Assembly (NCBI GenBank): GCA_963720235.1
Contig: OY970389.1
Location: forward strand, 2,294,001-2,358,000
Direction: 5' to 3'
DNA length: 64,000 nucleotides
DNA from: JACMLC01 sp963720235
GTDB taxonomy: Bacteria > Acidobacteriota > Blastocatellia > Pyrinomonadales > Pyrinomonadaceae
Part shown: positions 35,804 through 43,861 of the stretch, piece after piece
Position numbering within the stretch: the first letter of the stretch is position 1
Layout: each line of letters opens with the position of its first letter
Made by a program: the position numbers and the translations under genes
The notes under the pieces: model-generated
Told to the model about the DNA's origin: nothing
What the model saw: only the letters and a program-made list of their open reading frames with translations
Databases searched by the model: none

Positions 35804-36853
35804 TTATTCAGTCCTTTTCGTCCTTGTAGGCTTTCCGCTCAAGACGAATTTACTCCCGCTTAATTGATAATCGAACGTCGCGACATTTTCCGGCCCGGCG
35901 AATGAACCGTCCGTCAACGCTTCGACCATCACATGCCCGTTGACAATCTTCGGGCCATTCTCTCCCGCGTAAAAGACTATGCCGTCCGCGTAACTTTTTT
36001 GGTAATCGCTCTCGACGCCTGTGCTGTCGAGCCGCGCCAGCAATTTCGCCTGCCCGTTTTGGAATGAGTAAGCGTGGACTTCAAAAGCTCTCAAAGTGCC
36101 AGCCGCGCTTCCGCATCTAATCAGCAGAACGGCGTCTTCGCTCCCGTCGCCATTCACGTCTCCGTAAACAATCTCTTCTTTGGCGACCTCGAAAAAGTTA
36201 CTATCGCGATCCTTAAATTTGCCGTTGCGGACTTTAACCGTTTTGGGAAGCCCTGCATCTTCGGAGCAGACAGAACCTTGATAGCTGTAATTGAGAAAGT
36301 CTATGCTCCGAATATCGGAAGTCGTGTTTGACTTGTGCGAAGCATTGCTATCCGATGACTTGAGCGCGTGAGACAAAATGCCTTTGAGCGATGAACTCGA
36401 TTCAGGGTTTGATGGATAATAGATGTCTGCTATCTTCCAGATTTTTTGACTGTTCCGTTCAAGTCGAAAGAGAACCGTTTCGTCTTTGCCCATGTTTCTG
36501 AAAGTGACCGGAACATCTGCGACATCTAGGTTGCCTTCGCCGTACATAGGTTTCCCGATTTTGAAGGCTGTGATTTCCGTGTCCTGCGCGTTATAAAGCG
36601 GGTCGAAACCAATCGCCCCGACTTCGCCTTGAGCGGCAACGGCATCTTTCCAAATCAAGTCGGCAAAATCTTTCGCAAAATATTTGTCAACCGGAGCGCG
36701 GCTCTTCGTTTGTGAAAAAGGGCCAGACCCGGCTTTATGCGCCGCATATAAATTTTTAACAATCACGTCAGGCGCGACTGTTTTTGACTGCGCAAACCCA
36801 ATCGAACTAAACGCCACAAAGAGCGTTGTCAGCAGAACAATTTTAATTCTCAT
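35804..36853 (-). CDS. Secreted DUF3828-like protein
   Basis: The start at 36853 (MRIKIVLLTTLFVAFSSIGF) has GAGGGAAA as ribosome site and opens the signal peptide; the longer frame to 36901 starts at a TTG. The 349-residue product has a DUF3828-like domain (about 25-165: VIVKNLYAAHKAG, YFAKDFADLIWKDAV, FDPLYNAQDTEIT, IWKIADIYYP) and a C-terminal half with one FG-GAP-like turn (VYGDVNGDGSEDAVLLIRCG). Export is clear, function unknown. It lies just downstream of the 36902 gene, and the two probably form one unit. Confidence 0.75.
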   Translation of the reverse strand: MRIKIVLLTTLFVAFSSIGFAQSKTVAPDVIVKNLYAAHKAGSGPFSQTKSRAPVDKYFAKDFADLIWKDAVAAQGEVGAIGFDPLYNAQDTEITAFKIGKPMYGEGNLDVADVPVTFRNMGKDETVLFRLERNSQKIWKIADIYYPSNPESSSSLKGILSHALKSSDSNASHKSNTTSDIRSIDFLNYSYQGSVCSEDAGLPKTVKVRNGKFKDRDSNFFEVAKEEIVYGDVNGDGSEDAVLLIRCGSAAGTLRAFEVHAYSFQNGQAKLLARLDSTGVESDYQKSYADGIVFYAGENGPKIVNGHVMVEALTDGSFAGPENVATFDYQLSGSKFVLSGKPTRTKRTE

Positions 36854-36901
36854 TTTCCCTCTTGTGTCCTTATGTTTTGAAAGCCGGATTGATAAAAGCA
36901 A

Positions 36902-37330
36902 CTATTCGATAATCGCTTCCGGCGCTTTGTATCTTTTGGCCCAGTCGAGATAGCAGACATCGTGGCAGTTCATCATATAAGTCACCACACGCCATTTGCC
37001 GTTCGTCTTTTTCAGCAGCGCGAAAAGATTGTCTTCAAAATCACCGCTCTTAATAAATTTTTGATACTTGGTGAGCTTCCAATTCGGCTCGCCGCCTTCC
37101 GCATTTTTCGCCTGACCGGAAACAAAAGCCCAGTCGCCTTCCACTTTCAATTTGTCAGTCGAAAAAGTAATCTTCTGTTTTAAATCTTTTGAGACCGGCA
37201 CGCTGAGAGCCTTGAGGATTGCCGCGCTCTCAGGGGAATTTTCCGGCTGCATCCCAGCATCCTGAGCAAAGGCCGTCGTGACGCTGAAAGCGAAGACAAG
37301 CAACAGGCAACAAACGTTTCTCTTTAACAT
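36902..37330 (-). CDS. Small secreted protein, NTF2-like
   Basis: The ATG at 37330 follows GAGGGAAA. The 142-residue product has a signal peptide (CCLLLVFAFSVTTAFAQ) and a mature part with SPESAAILKALSVPVSKDLK, VEGDWAFVSGQA, FALLKKTNGKWRVVTYM and NCHDVCYLDWAKRY. The pattern (helices, then strands ending in KWRVV) is that of small NTF2-like periplasmic proteins. The two Cys in CHDVC may form a disulfide. Its stop lies 48 bases before the start of the DUF3828-like gene, with no attC between. Confidence 0.7.
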   Translation of the reverse strand: MLKRNVCCLLLVFAFSVTTAFAQDAGMQPENSPESAAILKALSVPVSKDLKQKITFSTDKLKVEGDWAFVSGQAKNAEGGEPNWKLTKYQKFIKSGDFEDNLFALLKKTNGKWRVVTYMMNCHDVCYLDWAKRYKAPEAIIE

Positions 37331-37650
37331 AAAATATTTTCCCTCTCATTAAAGCTGATCTTTCAATCAGCGCATCTGCCTTTGAAGAGACAGGTCTGCA
37401 CGGACGTAGTAGAACTTCCTGCTCCACGCGGAGCAGTTTTCATAGGATGAATGCTGAGTGTTGTTTGGGAGATTTGATGACGGAAACGTCAGGCACCCTC
37501 AGAATACACAGTCCTTATGAATAGGCTGTCAACAGAAGGCGTAACGGGCGTGATGCTCAATCACTGCACGACGAGTTAACCTAATGGCTTTTATCAAGCA
37601 GGAAGACTATGAGTTAACTCGTCGTTTAAGTCAAGATGGCTCAATTCATA
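37331..37650. other. Gene-free stretch with two inverted repeats
   Basis: CTGCTCC/GGAGCAG at 37419-37436 is followed by TTTT, a small terminator-like hairpin on the plus strand. ACGACGAGTTAAC at 37569 is repeated inverted (GTTAACTCGTCGT) from 37611 with about 30 bases between. I see no gene here. Confidence 0.5.
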
Positions 37651-37822
37651 GCAGTGGTTCAGTTTCACAATGAGCACGAAAGAATTTCCCGCTGGTGGCG
37701 CAAAGATAAGACGCGAAGAAAGCTTTCAAGATAAAAAGCTCTTCAACTCTTTGCGTCTTCTTTGCGCCTTTGCGCCTTTGCGGGAGACTTCTTCTTTTAG
37801 CTTATGAAACTGAACCACTACC
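37651..37822. repeat. Palindromic repeat copy 7, complete with terminal inverted repeats
   Basis: The GCGCAAAG-type core (TTCCCGCTGGTGGCGCAAAG to CTTTGCGCCTTTGCGGGA) is bounded by GCAGTGGTTCAGTTTCA at the left and TGAAACTGAACCACTACC at the right. With copy 8 it shows that the family has defined ends, as a MITE does. No protein is encoded. Confidence 0.85.
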
Positions 37823-37836
37823 CAATTCATTTAATA

Positions 37837-38337
37837 TTACTTACCGCGACCGAGCGACTTAACTGATTCGACTTTCACAATCTTGCCGCTGGCGGAAAGG
37901 TCTGCTTCGAGTCCGGGGACTTTGCACCCGCCTTCATAGTCAACTTTTCCGACAACTTCACACTGCTGTTTATCTTTGCACGCAGCTAAGATGGCTCGCC
38001 CGCCTTCCGAATCGTTCATAAAACAATATCCTGCATAATCGCCTGTTTCCTTGCCGACATACAAAATCACCGATTCGCTTTTCCCGACTTGCAGTTCGCC
38101 CTGAATTCTCTCCCCTTCGGATTTGCCTGCCGGAGACGGCGAAGGATTTGCAACCGGCGGCGTGTTATTGACTCGCGGCTGGTTGGCATTAGCAACCGTC
38201 GCCGTGTTTGCTTGATTGGCGATGTTTGTCGTTGAACTGTTCGCATTCTTATTTCCCGCATCACCGCAAGCCGAAAAGAGTAACGCTAACAAAACAATGC
38301 TTAATGTTGAGAAAGTTTTGATTTTCAGGATTTTCAT
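37837..38337 (-). CDS. Probable lipoprotein of unknown function
   Basis: The 166-residue product has a lipoprotein signal (LSIVLLALLFSACGDAG, lipobox FSAC). An Asn/Thr/Pro-rich linker of about 45 residues follows. The C-terminal domain of about 90 residues has four cysteines (YAGYCFMNDSEGG, LAACKDKQQCEVVG, YEGGCKVPG), likely disulfide-bonded. I do not recognise the domain. It should be anchored to a membrane facing the periplasm. The linker resembles those of other acidobacterial lipoproteins. Confidence 0.75.
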   Translation of the reverse strand: MKILKIKTFSTLSIVLLALLFSACGDAGNKNANSSTTNIANQANTATVANANQPRVNNTPPVANPSPSPAGKSEGERIQGELQVGKSESVILYVGKETGDYAGYCFMNDSEGGRAILAACKDKQQCEVVGKVDYEGGCKVPGLEADLSASGKIVKVESVKSLGRGK

Positions 38338-38399
38338 TTTTTAAGAATCAGATTTTTCCATCAGAAGCTATGACTTTGAAGAACAGAGGGACTGTACGT

Positions 38400-38606
38400 T
38401 TAATGTCGAGTTTCAGTCAAGATGTATTTAATAATCTCTAAGGAGATGTATTCATGTTTCGGAAAGCGGAAAACTATTTCGCCATTGACTATCACAATAT
38501 CGTTCATTAAGCCTTCGCGGTTAAGGCTTATGTGTTCAATCTGAATTTCCGGCGCAACCTCGCGTATGCGGCTTTCGTAGGATTCGAGTTCATTCATACC
38601 GCTCAC
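38400..38606 (-). pseudogene. N-terminal fragment of an aminoglycoside-phosphotransferase-like protein
   Basis: The 68-codon frame reads like the first part of an APH-type kinase lobe: GLMNDIVIVNGEIVFRFPKH corresponds to the family's NDVxxV...VFRFPK strand pair with the ATP-binding Lys. It stops after EIIKYILTETRH, where a complete protein has a further 200 residues including the catalytic HGD loop. No continuation is visible in other frames downstream. It is therefore a remnant, or a cassette that captured only the beginning of a gene. Confidence 0.6.
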
Positions 38607-38614
38607 TCTTTATC

Positions 38615-39559
38615 TTACTTTTTAGAATCCTTTAACTTGCCGGAAAGCCAGTGCATGACATTTAGTAGAAACTGAGGATTCTGTGCTGCGACCGGCGCAT
38701 TCATTCCCATTGGATTTTTGTTCGGCCCTGCAAGCTGTGCGGAAAACATCGCCGCTTCTCCAAACACAGCCACACGCCCTTTACCGAATCGTAGAACTGC
38801 GCCCTGATACCAGCCTTTCACAGGAGTGCGAGGTGTTTCATCCGTAATCTGCCCGGCCACAGAAGTCAGGAAAGATACGACGGTCGGGCCAAGAATGAGC
38901 AAAGGCTGTGCATTGCCTTCTACTTGAAATGCAGAGCCTGTAAAGGTCGCCACAGAGTCTATCTTTTCTGCGTTTGAGCGGCCTCTAGTGATTGGATGAT
39001 CCTTGAGCGCGCCATCGGAAAGTTTGAAGAGCATAGGCCCTTGCGCTTTCTGGTCTATGGCGTAGCCATTGCTATACCGGATGCCAAAAGCTAATGCCAG
39101 TTCTCCTGCTGCGCCCGCGAAAGGCATGTGGTCGGCAATCAAGAATAGTGAGCCGCCGCTCTTTACCCAATCGCGAACAGCTTCAATCTCCTCCGCAGAG
39201 AAGGCAGAAGGCGTCGGGAGAGTCCAATCGGTCTGGTTACGTTCAGCCAGCGGGTTAGCAATGACAAGTATTTGGCCGTCTCTCAATGAAGCTTTACTAA
39301 ACTTCAAACGCGATGCTTTGACAACGTAACCATCACGACGCAGCAATTCCGAGAAAGGTTTGTAACGCCCCTCTACTGTATGGAAGTTGAAATGAGCCTC
39401 GTCCAGCATGACCACCGGGCCACGTTCTAAACGATATGCAGGGCTAGGAATAGGAGGTTTGAAAGCAGTATCTGCAACCTGCTGAGCGTTGACGCTCAGG
39501 GATAAAAGACCCGCTGTCATTATCACAGACAGCATCAGCGATTTCATCTTTTTTATCAT
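38615..39559 (-). CDS. Secreted DUF4350/GATase-like protein
   Basis: The ATG at 39559 follows AGGAGTAGTCC. The 314-residue product has a signal peptide (MLSVIMTAGLLSLSVNA). The mature part shows a class I glutamine-amidotransferase-like Rossmann pattern: VVMLDEAHFNFHTVEGRYKP, GQILVIANPLAERN, FSAEEIEAVRDWVKSGGSLF followed by LIADHMPF, and FGKGRVAVFGEAAMFS. The usual nucleophile elbow Cys is not visible, so it probably binds rather than cleaves. DUF4350 proteins often sit near membrane ATPase genes; here it stands in the cassette array with an unrelated neighbourhood. Confidence 0.75.
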   Translation of the reverse strand: MIKKMKSLMLSVIMTAGLLSLSVNAQQVADTAFKPPIPSPAYRLERGPVVMLDEAHFNFHTVEGRYKPFSELLRRDGYVVKASRLKFSKASLRDGQILVIANPLAERNQTDWTLPTPSAFSAEEIEAVRDWVKSGGSLFLIADHMPFAGAAGELALAFGIRYSNGYAIDQKAQGPMLFKLSDGALKDHPITRGRSNAEKIDSVATFTGSAFQVEGNAQPLLILGPTVVSFLTSVAGQITDETPRTPVKGWYQGAVLRFGKGRVAVFGEAAMFSAQLAGPNKNPMGMNAPVAAQNPQFLLNVMHWLSGKLKDSKK

Positions 39560-39600
39560 GGACTACTCCTAAAATAATGCAGCTTCCTGGCTCTTGCTTA

Positions 39601-40290
39601 TCATTCAAGAGCTTTCTTTAAGGCTGCTCTCGCGAGCAGGCGTGTCGAATCTAAGGTTGGTAGAGGAGTGTCATCCGGGCGCACGATTAAAGGTATCTCA
39701 GTGCAACCAAGGACGACCGCATCACACCCGCGCGCCTTTAACTTGTCGGCCACTTCATTGAAGTATAACCGTGAGGCTTCAGGGAAGATGCCGTTGACAA
39801 GCTCATTAAAAATAATTCCGTTGATTTTTTCCCTATCTGCCTCATCAGGTATTTTGCTCTCTATGCTGAATCCCGCTAACGCCTCAGGATAGACAGGCCC
39901 TTCCATCAGATACTTGGTCCCTAAAATGCCGAGCCGCACATAGCCTAAACGGTGAGCCTCTTCAGCGACCGCACCGGCGATATGCAGCCACGGGATAGGA
40001 GAGCGCGGAATTAAATGCTCGAACGATTGGTGGTATGTGTTATCGGGGCAGATAGCGAAGTCTGCCCCGGCCTGCGCGACCTTACGCGCGGACACTGCTA
40101 AAATCTCGGCTACGGCTTCCCAGTCGTTGGCACGTATGTGATGCATGTGCTCGGCCATCGGCACAGAGTTCATGGTAATCTCAGGGTGATTATGCTCACC
40201 CATGAAGGCCGCCGCTTCCAAACAAATCGTGCGATAACAGAGAGCAGCGCCCTCTGCGCTACCTGCAACGATGCCTATGTGTTGGGTCAC
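39601..40290 (-). CDS. Aspartate/glutamate racemase family protein
   Basis: The 229-residue product matches the Asp/Glu racemase fold: IGIVAGSAEGAALCY at the start, FAICPDNTYHQSF around the first catalytic position, HIAGAVAEEAHRLGYVRLGI, and VVLGCTEIPLIV with the second catalytic Cys. At the first position the usual Cys or Thr before Asn-Thr is Asp (PDNT), as in some uncharacterised members, so activity may be asymmetric. The start is GTG at 40290, two bases inside the R' end of the attC at 40292. It is thus a true cassette gene. Substrate cannot be told. Confidence 0.85.
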   Translation of the reverse strand: MTQHIGIVAGSAEGAALCYRTICLEAAAFMGEHNHPEITMNSVPMAEHMHHIRANDWEAVAEILAVSARKVAQAGADFAICPDNTYHQSFEHLIPRSPIPWLHIAGAVAEEAHRLGYVRLGILGTKYLMEGPVYPEALAGFSIESKIPDEADREKINGIIFNELVNGIFPEASRLYFNEVADKLKARGCDAVVLGCTEIPLIVRPDDTPLPTLDSTRLLARAALKKALE

Positions 40291-40291
40291 A

Positions 40292-40397
40292 ACCTAATCA
40301 CCTCTACTTCTCTGAAGACATTAGGAATTTTCGCAGCAATCAATTCTTGCTAATGACATACGAGCTATTTCCGCTCCGGTTCGATGAGTTGTGAGAC
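40292..40397 (-). other. attC recombination site
   Basis: The ends are ACCTAAT (left) and GTGAGAC (right). The right arm CGCTCCGGTTCGATGAGTTG is close to the consensus; the left arm is more diverged (CACCTCTACTTCTC). It separates the racemase gene from the 40404 gene. Confidence 0.65.
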
Positions 40398-40403
40398 ACG
40401 TCT

Positions 40404-41258
40404 TTATTTTTTTTGCATCATTTGTTTGCCGCGAAATGAGATGGTCTCGCCGGGCTTCATTTCGTAGAAAGGTATTTTTAGTTTCTTAAGTGCGGCGGCA
40501 AAGTCATCTGACTTTTCAGTAATGCCCGGAAAGGTAGCGTAATGATGCGGAATTGCCAGCTTGGCGCGAACGGACTGTGCAGCTTTCGCAGCCATGCGCG
40601 GTTCCATTCCAAAATGACCACCGATATTGAGTAAGGCCAAATCAACTTGATATTCCTCACCGATAGTTTCCATATCTTTAAAATATGCTGTGTCGCCGGA
40701 ATGATAAATGGCCGGGCCGTTCTTGATTATCAGGACGAACCCCGCAGGATTTCCGCCGTAAGCTCTTTCGGCTTCGGTCGCGCCGGCTTTCGGATTGAAA
40801 ACACTGCTTGAATGAACAGCCGGTGTCATCGCCACAGTCACTTCGCCATCAGCGATTTGAATTTCGCCGCCGATTCCCATAATCGCATCTGTCTCGGCTT
40901 GCTTGTTTGGAAAATCCGCCAGCTTGACCAGGTTGCCAGCTAACTCAGGATTGCTAATAAGTATCGCTCCGGTTTTTCTGGCTATTTCAACTGCATCGCC
41001 GACGTGGTCGCGGTGTCCGTGTGTCAGAAGAATATAATCAACTTTTGCAACGGAAGCGAAAGGGTCTTGCCCTTCTTTCGCTTCAGGATTCAAAGGATTC
41101 TTTAGCCAGGGGTCAATCAATATTACTTTGCCTCTCGGCGTAGTAATGGAAAACGCCGCGTGTCCAAACCATTTTATTTTCGTCTCTTGCGCCGACACCT
41201 GATAAACAGAGCCAACCGCAAGCATAATTAAAGTTGCCAGAAACCCGATGACCTTCAT
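40404..41258 (-). CDS. Secreted metallo-beta-lactamase-fold hydrolase (UPF0173/UlaG-like)
   Basis: The ATG at 41258 has a strong ribosome site (GAGGAGGTAATA). After a signal peptide (FLATLIMLAVGSVYQVSA) the 284-residue protein carries the metal motif LLTHGHRDHVGD, an N-terminal IKWFGHAAFSI, HSSSVFNPK, AIYHSGDTAYF and the late IPHHYATFPG. This is the set of the UPF0173/YtkL subgroup, with two metal sites. The family hydrolyses varied small esters or phosphodiesters; the substrate is not known. The signal peptide is unusual for this group and puts the enzyme in the periplasm. Confidence 0.88.
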   Translation of the reverse strand: MKVIGFLATLIMLAVGSVYQVSAQETKIKWFGHAAFSITTPRGKVILIDPWLKNPLNPEAKEGQDPFASVAKVDYILLTHGHRDHVGDAVEIARKTGAILISNPELAGNLVKLADFPNKQAETDAIMGIGGEIQIADGEVTVAMTPAVHSSSVFNPKAGATEAERAYGGNPAGFVLIIKNGPAIYHSGDTAYFKDMETIGEEYQVDLALLNIGGHFGMEPRMAAKAAQSVRAKLAIPHHYATFPGITEKSDDFAAALKKLKIPFYEMKPGETISFRGKQMMQKK

Positions 41259-41315
41259 TATTACCTCCTCAAAAATTTATCAGCCATGTCTTTAGTTTTT
41301 ACTATGCCGTTCAGC

Positions 41316-41395
41316 TTCGCACAATTCGACTGCGGTTCAATAAAATACTATGAAAGAGATGCTATTGAGGCTTCAGGTTGAATGAGTTGTTGGGC
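41316..41395 (-). other. attC recombination site, left arm degenerate
   Basis: The right arm GATGCTATTGAGGCTTCAGG and GTTGAATGAGTTGTTGGGC is good, with R box GTTGGGC. The left arm (TTCGCACAATTCGACTGCGG) has only partial similarity. It follows the zinc-ribbon gene at 41429. Confidence 0.65.
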
Positions 41396-41428
41396 TGTGC
41401 TCGCGTCTTTCAGCGCGCGGCAACTTTC

Positions 41429-41842
41429 TTAGATGTCTTTCCCACATTTCGGGCAGTAGTCAAAATCAGGCTGCGCCGTTGCGCCACAGTAAGGACAGAA
41501 CTCACCTTCGATCCTGCGTCCTCCGGCGCGTTTCAGTTGCTCTTTACCGCGCGCCTGACCAAAGGCTCGATTAAGCGGATCAGTCTCTTCATCATCATCT
41601 GTAATATCAAACTCGGAAAAACGATTCTCACTCGTTGCGTTAGTGAAGTGATAGATTGCCTGCCCGATACCAGCTATGACAAAGACCACGCCGAACAGTG
41701 GGAACAAAGTGCCAATGAAAGAGGGTGCGTCGCGTGTGAGATTATAAGCAAAGATTGTCCATCCGATGCCGAATATGATAGCGATAATGCTGCTGAATCC
41801 TCCCATAGCAGAGGGGCCACGTCCCTTTTTTATACTTCGCAT
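41429..41842 (-). CDS. Membrane protein with a C-terminal zinc ribbon, cassette gene
   Basis: The 137-residue product has two hydrophobic segments (FSSIIAIIFGIGWTIFAYNL and GTLFPLFGVVFVIAGIGQAI), a polar stretch and a C-terminal FCPYCGATAQPDFDYCPKCG, a CPYC...CPKC zinc ribbon. Such proteins occur in many bacteria without assigned function. The first Met at 41842 is followed by a basic stretch. Full attC sites flank it at 41316 and 41876, making a textbook single-gene cassette. Confidence 0.75.
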   Translation of the reverse strand: MRSIKKGRGPSAMGGFSSIIAIIFGIGWTIFAYNLTRDAPSFIGTLFPLFGVVFVIAGIGQAIYHFTNATSENRFSEFDITDDDEETDPLNRAFGQARGKEQLKRAGGRRIEGEFCPYCGATAQPDFDYCPKCGKDI

Positions 41843-41875
41843 GTTTTTCTCCTTCCATCCGAATTCAGCTTCATC

Positions 41876-41991
41876 TATAACCGCCCGACGCTTGAATTAA
41901 TCGTACGCGGCGAAGGACATACAAGTTGCAAATCACTCAAGAATGATAGAAGCCAATCAATCCGCGCTCCGGTTGAATGAGTTGTTAGATT
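41876..41991 (-). other. attC recombination site
   Basis: The left end CTATAAC, with the arm GACGCTTGAATTAATCGTAC, mirrors the right arm ATCCGCGCTCCGGTTGAATG; AGTTGTTAGAT follows and the R box is GTTAGAT. Length 116 bases. Confidence 0.82.
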
Positions 41992-42022
41992 GCGCCGCGC
42001 CCGAAGCGTGAGAGCTTTTTGT

Positions 42023-42418
42023 TTAATCCCTCTCTTTTACAGGCGCATCCTTCGAGTCCTTCACCAAAGTGATGGCGTGAAGACAGTCCTGCTTGTCGTT
42101 ATAGCCCTCGCCGCTGTCGGCTATAATGCGATTGTTTGCCGCGCGCAGTTGCCAGCGCCACTCCCCCGAAGCGTCCTGGTATATCCAATAAGCTGTGCCG
42201 TTAGTCTCCTTCTCGATTAGCTCCTTGATGAGCGCAATCTCACCTTCGCAGTATTTTATGTTGTGCTCCGCTTCCATCAAATCGCCTTCGAAGTGCTCTT
42301 TTTCCGTTCCATGCTCGGCGGTCTTGTCTTTCAGTTCTTTGATATAGGAATTGACTTCTCTCAACTGCGCTTCATAACCCTTCAACTTTTCTTCAAGCTT
42401 TTCCTGATCGACTTTCAT
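42023..42418 (-). CDS. Coiled-coil protein with a YegP-like DUF1508 domain
   Basis: The start at 42418 (MKVDQEKLEEKLKGYEAQLR) has GGAGAAGAGCC as ribosome site; the frame open to 42478 begins outside any such site. The 131-residue product has a coiled coil over the first 75 residues (LREVNSYIKELKDKTAEHGT and on). It ends in one DUF1508 domain: AYWIYQDASGEWRWQLRAAN, IIADSGEGYNDKQDCLHAI. DUF1508 proteins such as YegP are small cytoplasmic proteins of unknown role, normally with two copies of the domain. The coiled-coil fusion is not one I know. Confidence 0.8.
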   Translation of the reverse strand: MKVDQEKLEEKLKGYEAQLREVNSYIKELKDKTAEHGTEKEHFEGDLMEAEHNIKYCEGEIALIKELIEKETNGTAYWIYQDASGEWRWQLRAANNRIIADSGEGYNDKQDCLHAITLVKDSKDAPVKERD

Positions 42419-42514
42419 GGCTCTTCTCCTTAGGTTTATTCCAAGCGTGCGAAGACGCTCAACATATAATTTGTGCATGCTGATAGCACGAAATCTTCTG
42501 CGTTGGCAACAGAA

Positions 42515-42622
42515 ATCTCACGCTCGAATTAACTCGCGCCGAGCATAAGCATAAAACATGAGCGTGAGGAAAGAGGATGAGAGAAATGCTATCACGGGGT
42601 CAGGTTGAATGAGTTGTTGGGC
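42515..42622 (-). other. attC recombination site
   Basis: The left arm CACGCTCGAATTAACTCGCG is mirrored by TCACGGGGTCAGGTTGAATG and AGTTGTTGGGC, with R box GTTGGGC. The end of the ketopantoate reductase gene reads into this site. Confidence 0.85.
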
Positions 42623-43566
42623 TGCGCCGTTGCCGAAAACTGCAACTCGCCGCGTGCATGCAACTCAGATGGCAGCAAACTATAATAGATAAATTCATGC
42701 AGCGGCGTCGGCACACCTGTCTCTCGACCGAGACGGACGACCGCGCCATTCCATGCCTCTAATTCTGAAGGCTTACCCGCAGCAATATCTCTTTGCAATG
42801 ATGTTGTTGAACTCGGAGCCAGGGAATCTATAAGTCCCATTGACTTCTCAACTATTCCTTCCGGCAGAGAAACTTGCCGCGCGCGCGCGACCGCTAATAT
42901 TTCCTGCATCCCTCTCTCCAACATCCGACGAGTTTCCGTTAAGGAGCGTATCACTCCCGCCGGGGCGCGTGTCACTGCGCCGATTCCTCCATAGGGCGCG
43001 ACAAAGATGAACTTCTCCCATGTGGCTGCTTCAATATCTGACGGGACTTCTGCTTTCACGCCCGCGCGCTCGAAAGTTTGTTGGAGATGTTGTGCGCGCT
43101 CGCTCGGTCTATTGTCCAACTCACCGAATTTTATGAAGTTGGTTTCACCAATACTGAGAATGTATCCGGGACTAATGACACGACTAATCGTCCCACAGAG
43201 ACCACCCAGAACATGCTTTGCGCCTAATACTGCGGCTAATTCCGCTGCCGCTTCGACGCCGTTTTGCAAAGGGACGACGAATGTTTGCGGGCCAATCATC
43301 GGGCGCATAGCTCGTGCTGCATCCGTGACCTGCCATGTTTTGACTCCGAGAAGCACTAAGTCCACCGCGCCCACTTGCGCTGGGGCATCAGTCGCCTCTG
43401 AACGAGCGATGATTTCCCCGTTGGTTGTTTCAACCCGCAAACCTTGCTCACGAATTGCTTTTAAATGTTCTCCCCGCGCGATAAAGATTACGTCCTCTCC
43501 GGCGCGAGCCAGGTGCGCGCCGAAGTAACCGCCCGCGCCGCCTGTGCCGAAGATTGCAATGCGCAT
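42592..43566 (-). CDS. panE: Ketopantoate reductase family (ApbA/PanE) protein
   Basis: The ATG at 43566 follows AGAGGAGATATTC. The 324-residue product has the NADP-binding IAIFGTGGAGGYFGAHLARA, LLGVKTWQVTDAA, PLQNGVEAAAEL, a central GGLCGTIS, and the C-terminal helical domain with WEKFIFVAPYGGIGAVT and PTPLHEFIYYSLLP. It should reduce 2-dehydropantoate to pantoate for coenzyme A, or a similar 2-oxoacid; the family has many paralogues with other substrates. The last residues (AQPNNSFNLTP) are encoded by the attC site itself, so the native C-terminus was replaced when the cassette formed. Confidence 0.88.
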   Translation of the reverse strand: MRIAIFGTGGAGGYFGAHLARAGEDVIFIARGEHLKAIREQGLRVETTNGEIIARSEATDAPAQVGAVDLVLLGVKTWQVTDAARAMRPMIGPQTFVVPLQNGVEAAAELAAVLGAKHVLGGLCGTISRVISPGYILSIGETNFIKFGELDNRPSERAQHLQQTFERAGVKAEVPSDIEAATWEKFIFVAPYGGIGAVTRAPAGVIRSLTETRRMLERGMQEILAVARARQVSLPEGIVEKSMGLIDSLAPSSTTSLQRDIAAGKPSELEAWNGAVVRLGRETGVPTPLHEFIYYSLLPSELHARGELQFSATAQPNNSFNLTP

Positions 43567-43709
43567 GAATATCTCCTCTATCTATGGGGTAAAGCAGTTC
43601 GAGAAAGACTGGAGATAAAGCTGATAAATAAATACCATCAGCATGTAGAGAACTGAAGAACAATATGGATGCCGCCTCCTGCTGTCAAATGTTTGATAGA
43701 GAATAAAGC

Positions 43710-43820
43710 AACCTAACGTTCGGATTAACCTGCGCCGCGCGAGCAGCATTCCACTTGATTTACAAAGACACCGATGAAAAAGGATGCTATCGCGGGGTCG
43801 GGTTTAATGAGTTATTAGGC
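43710..43820 (-). other. attC recombination site
   Basis: The left end ACCTAAC, with the arm GTTCGGATTAACCTGCGCCG, pairs with CGCGGGGTCGGGTTTAATGA and GTTATTAGGC. It is read on the minus strand like its neighbours to the left. The next cassette to the right is inverted. Confidence 0.85.
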
Positions 43821-43861
43821 GCGGCTATTTGAAATATCTTGGTAAGGGTTAGAATAGCGTC

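Noticed and set aside
37539..37583. A tiny attC-like element (GCGTAAC ... GTTAACC)
   Set aside because: The end boxes fit only loosely, the inner stem is five base pairs, and the arms lack the conserved attC sequence of this array.
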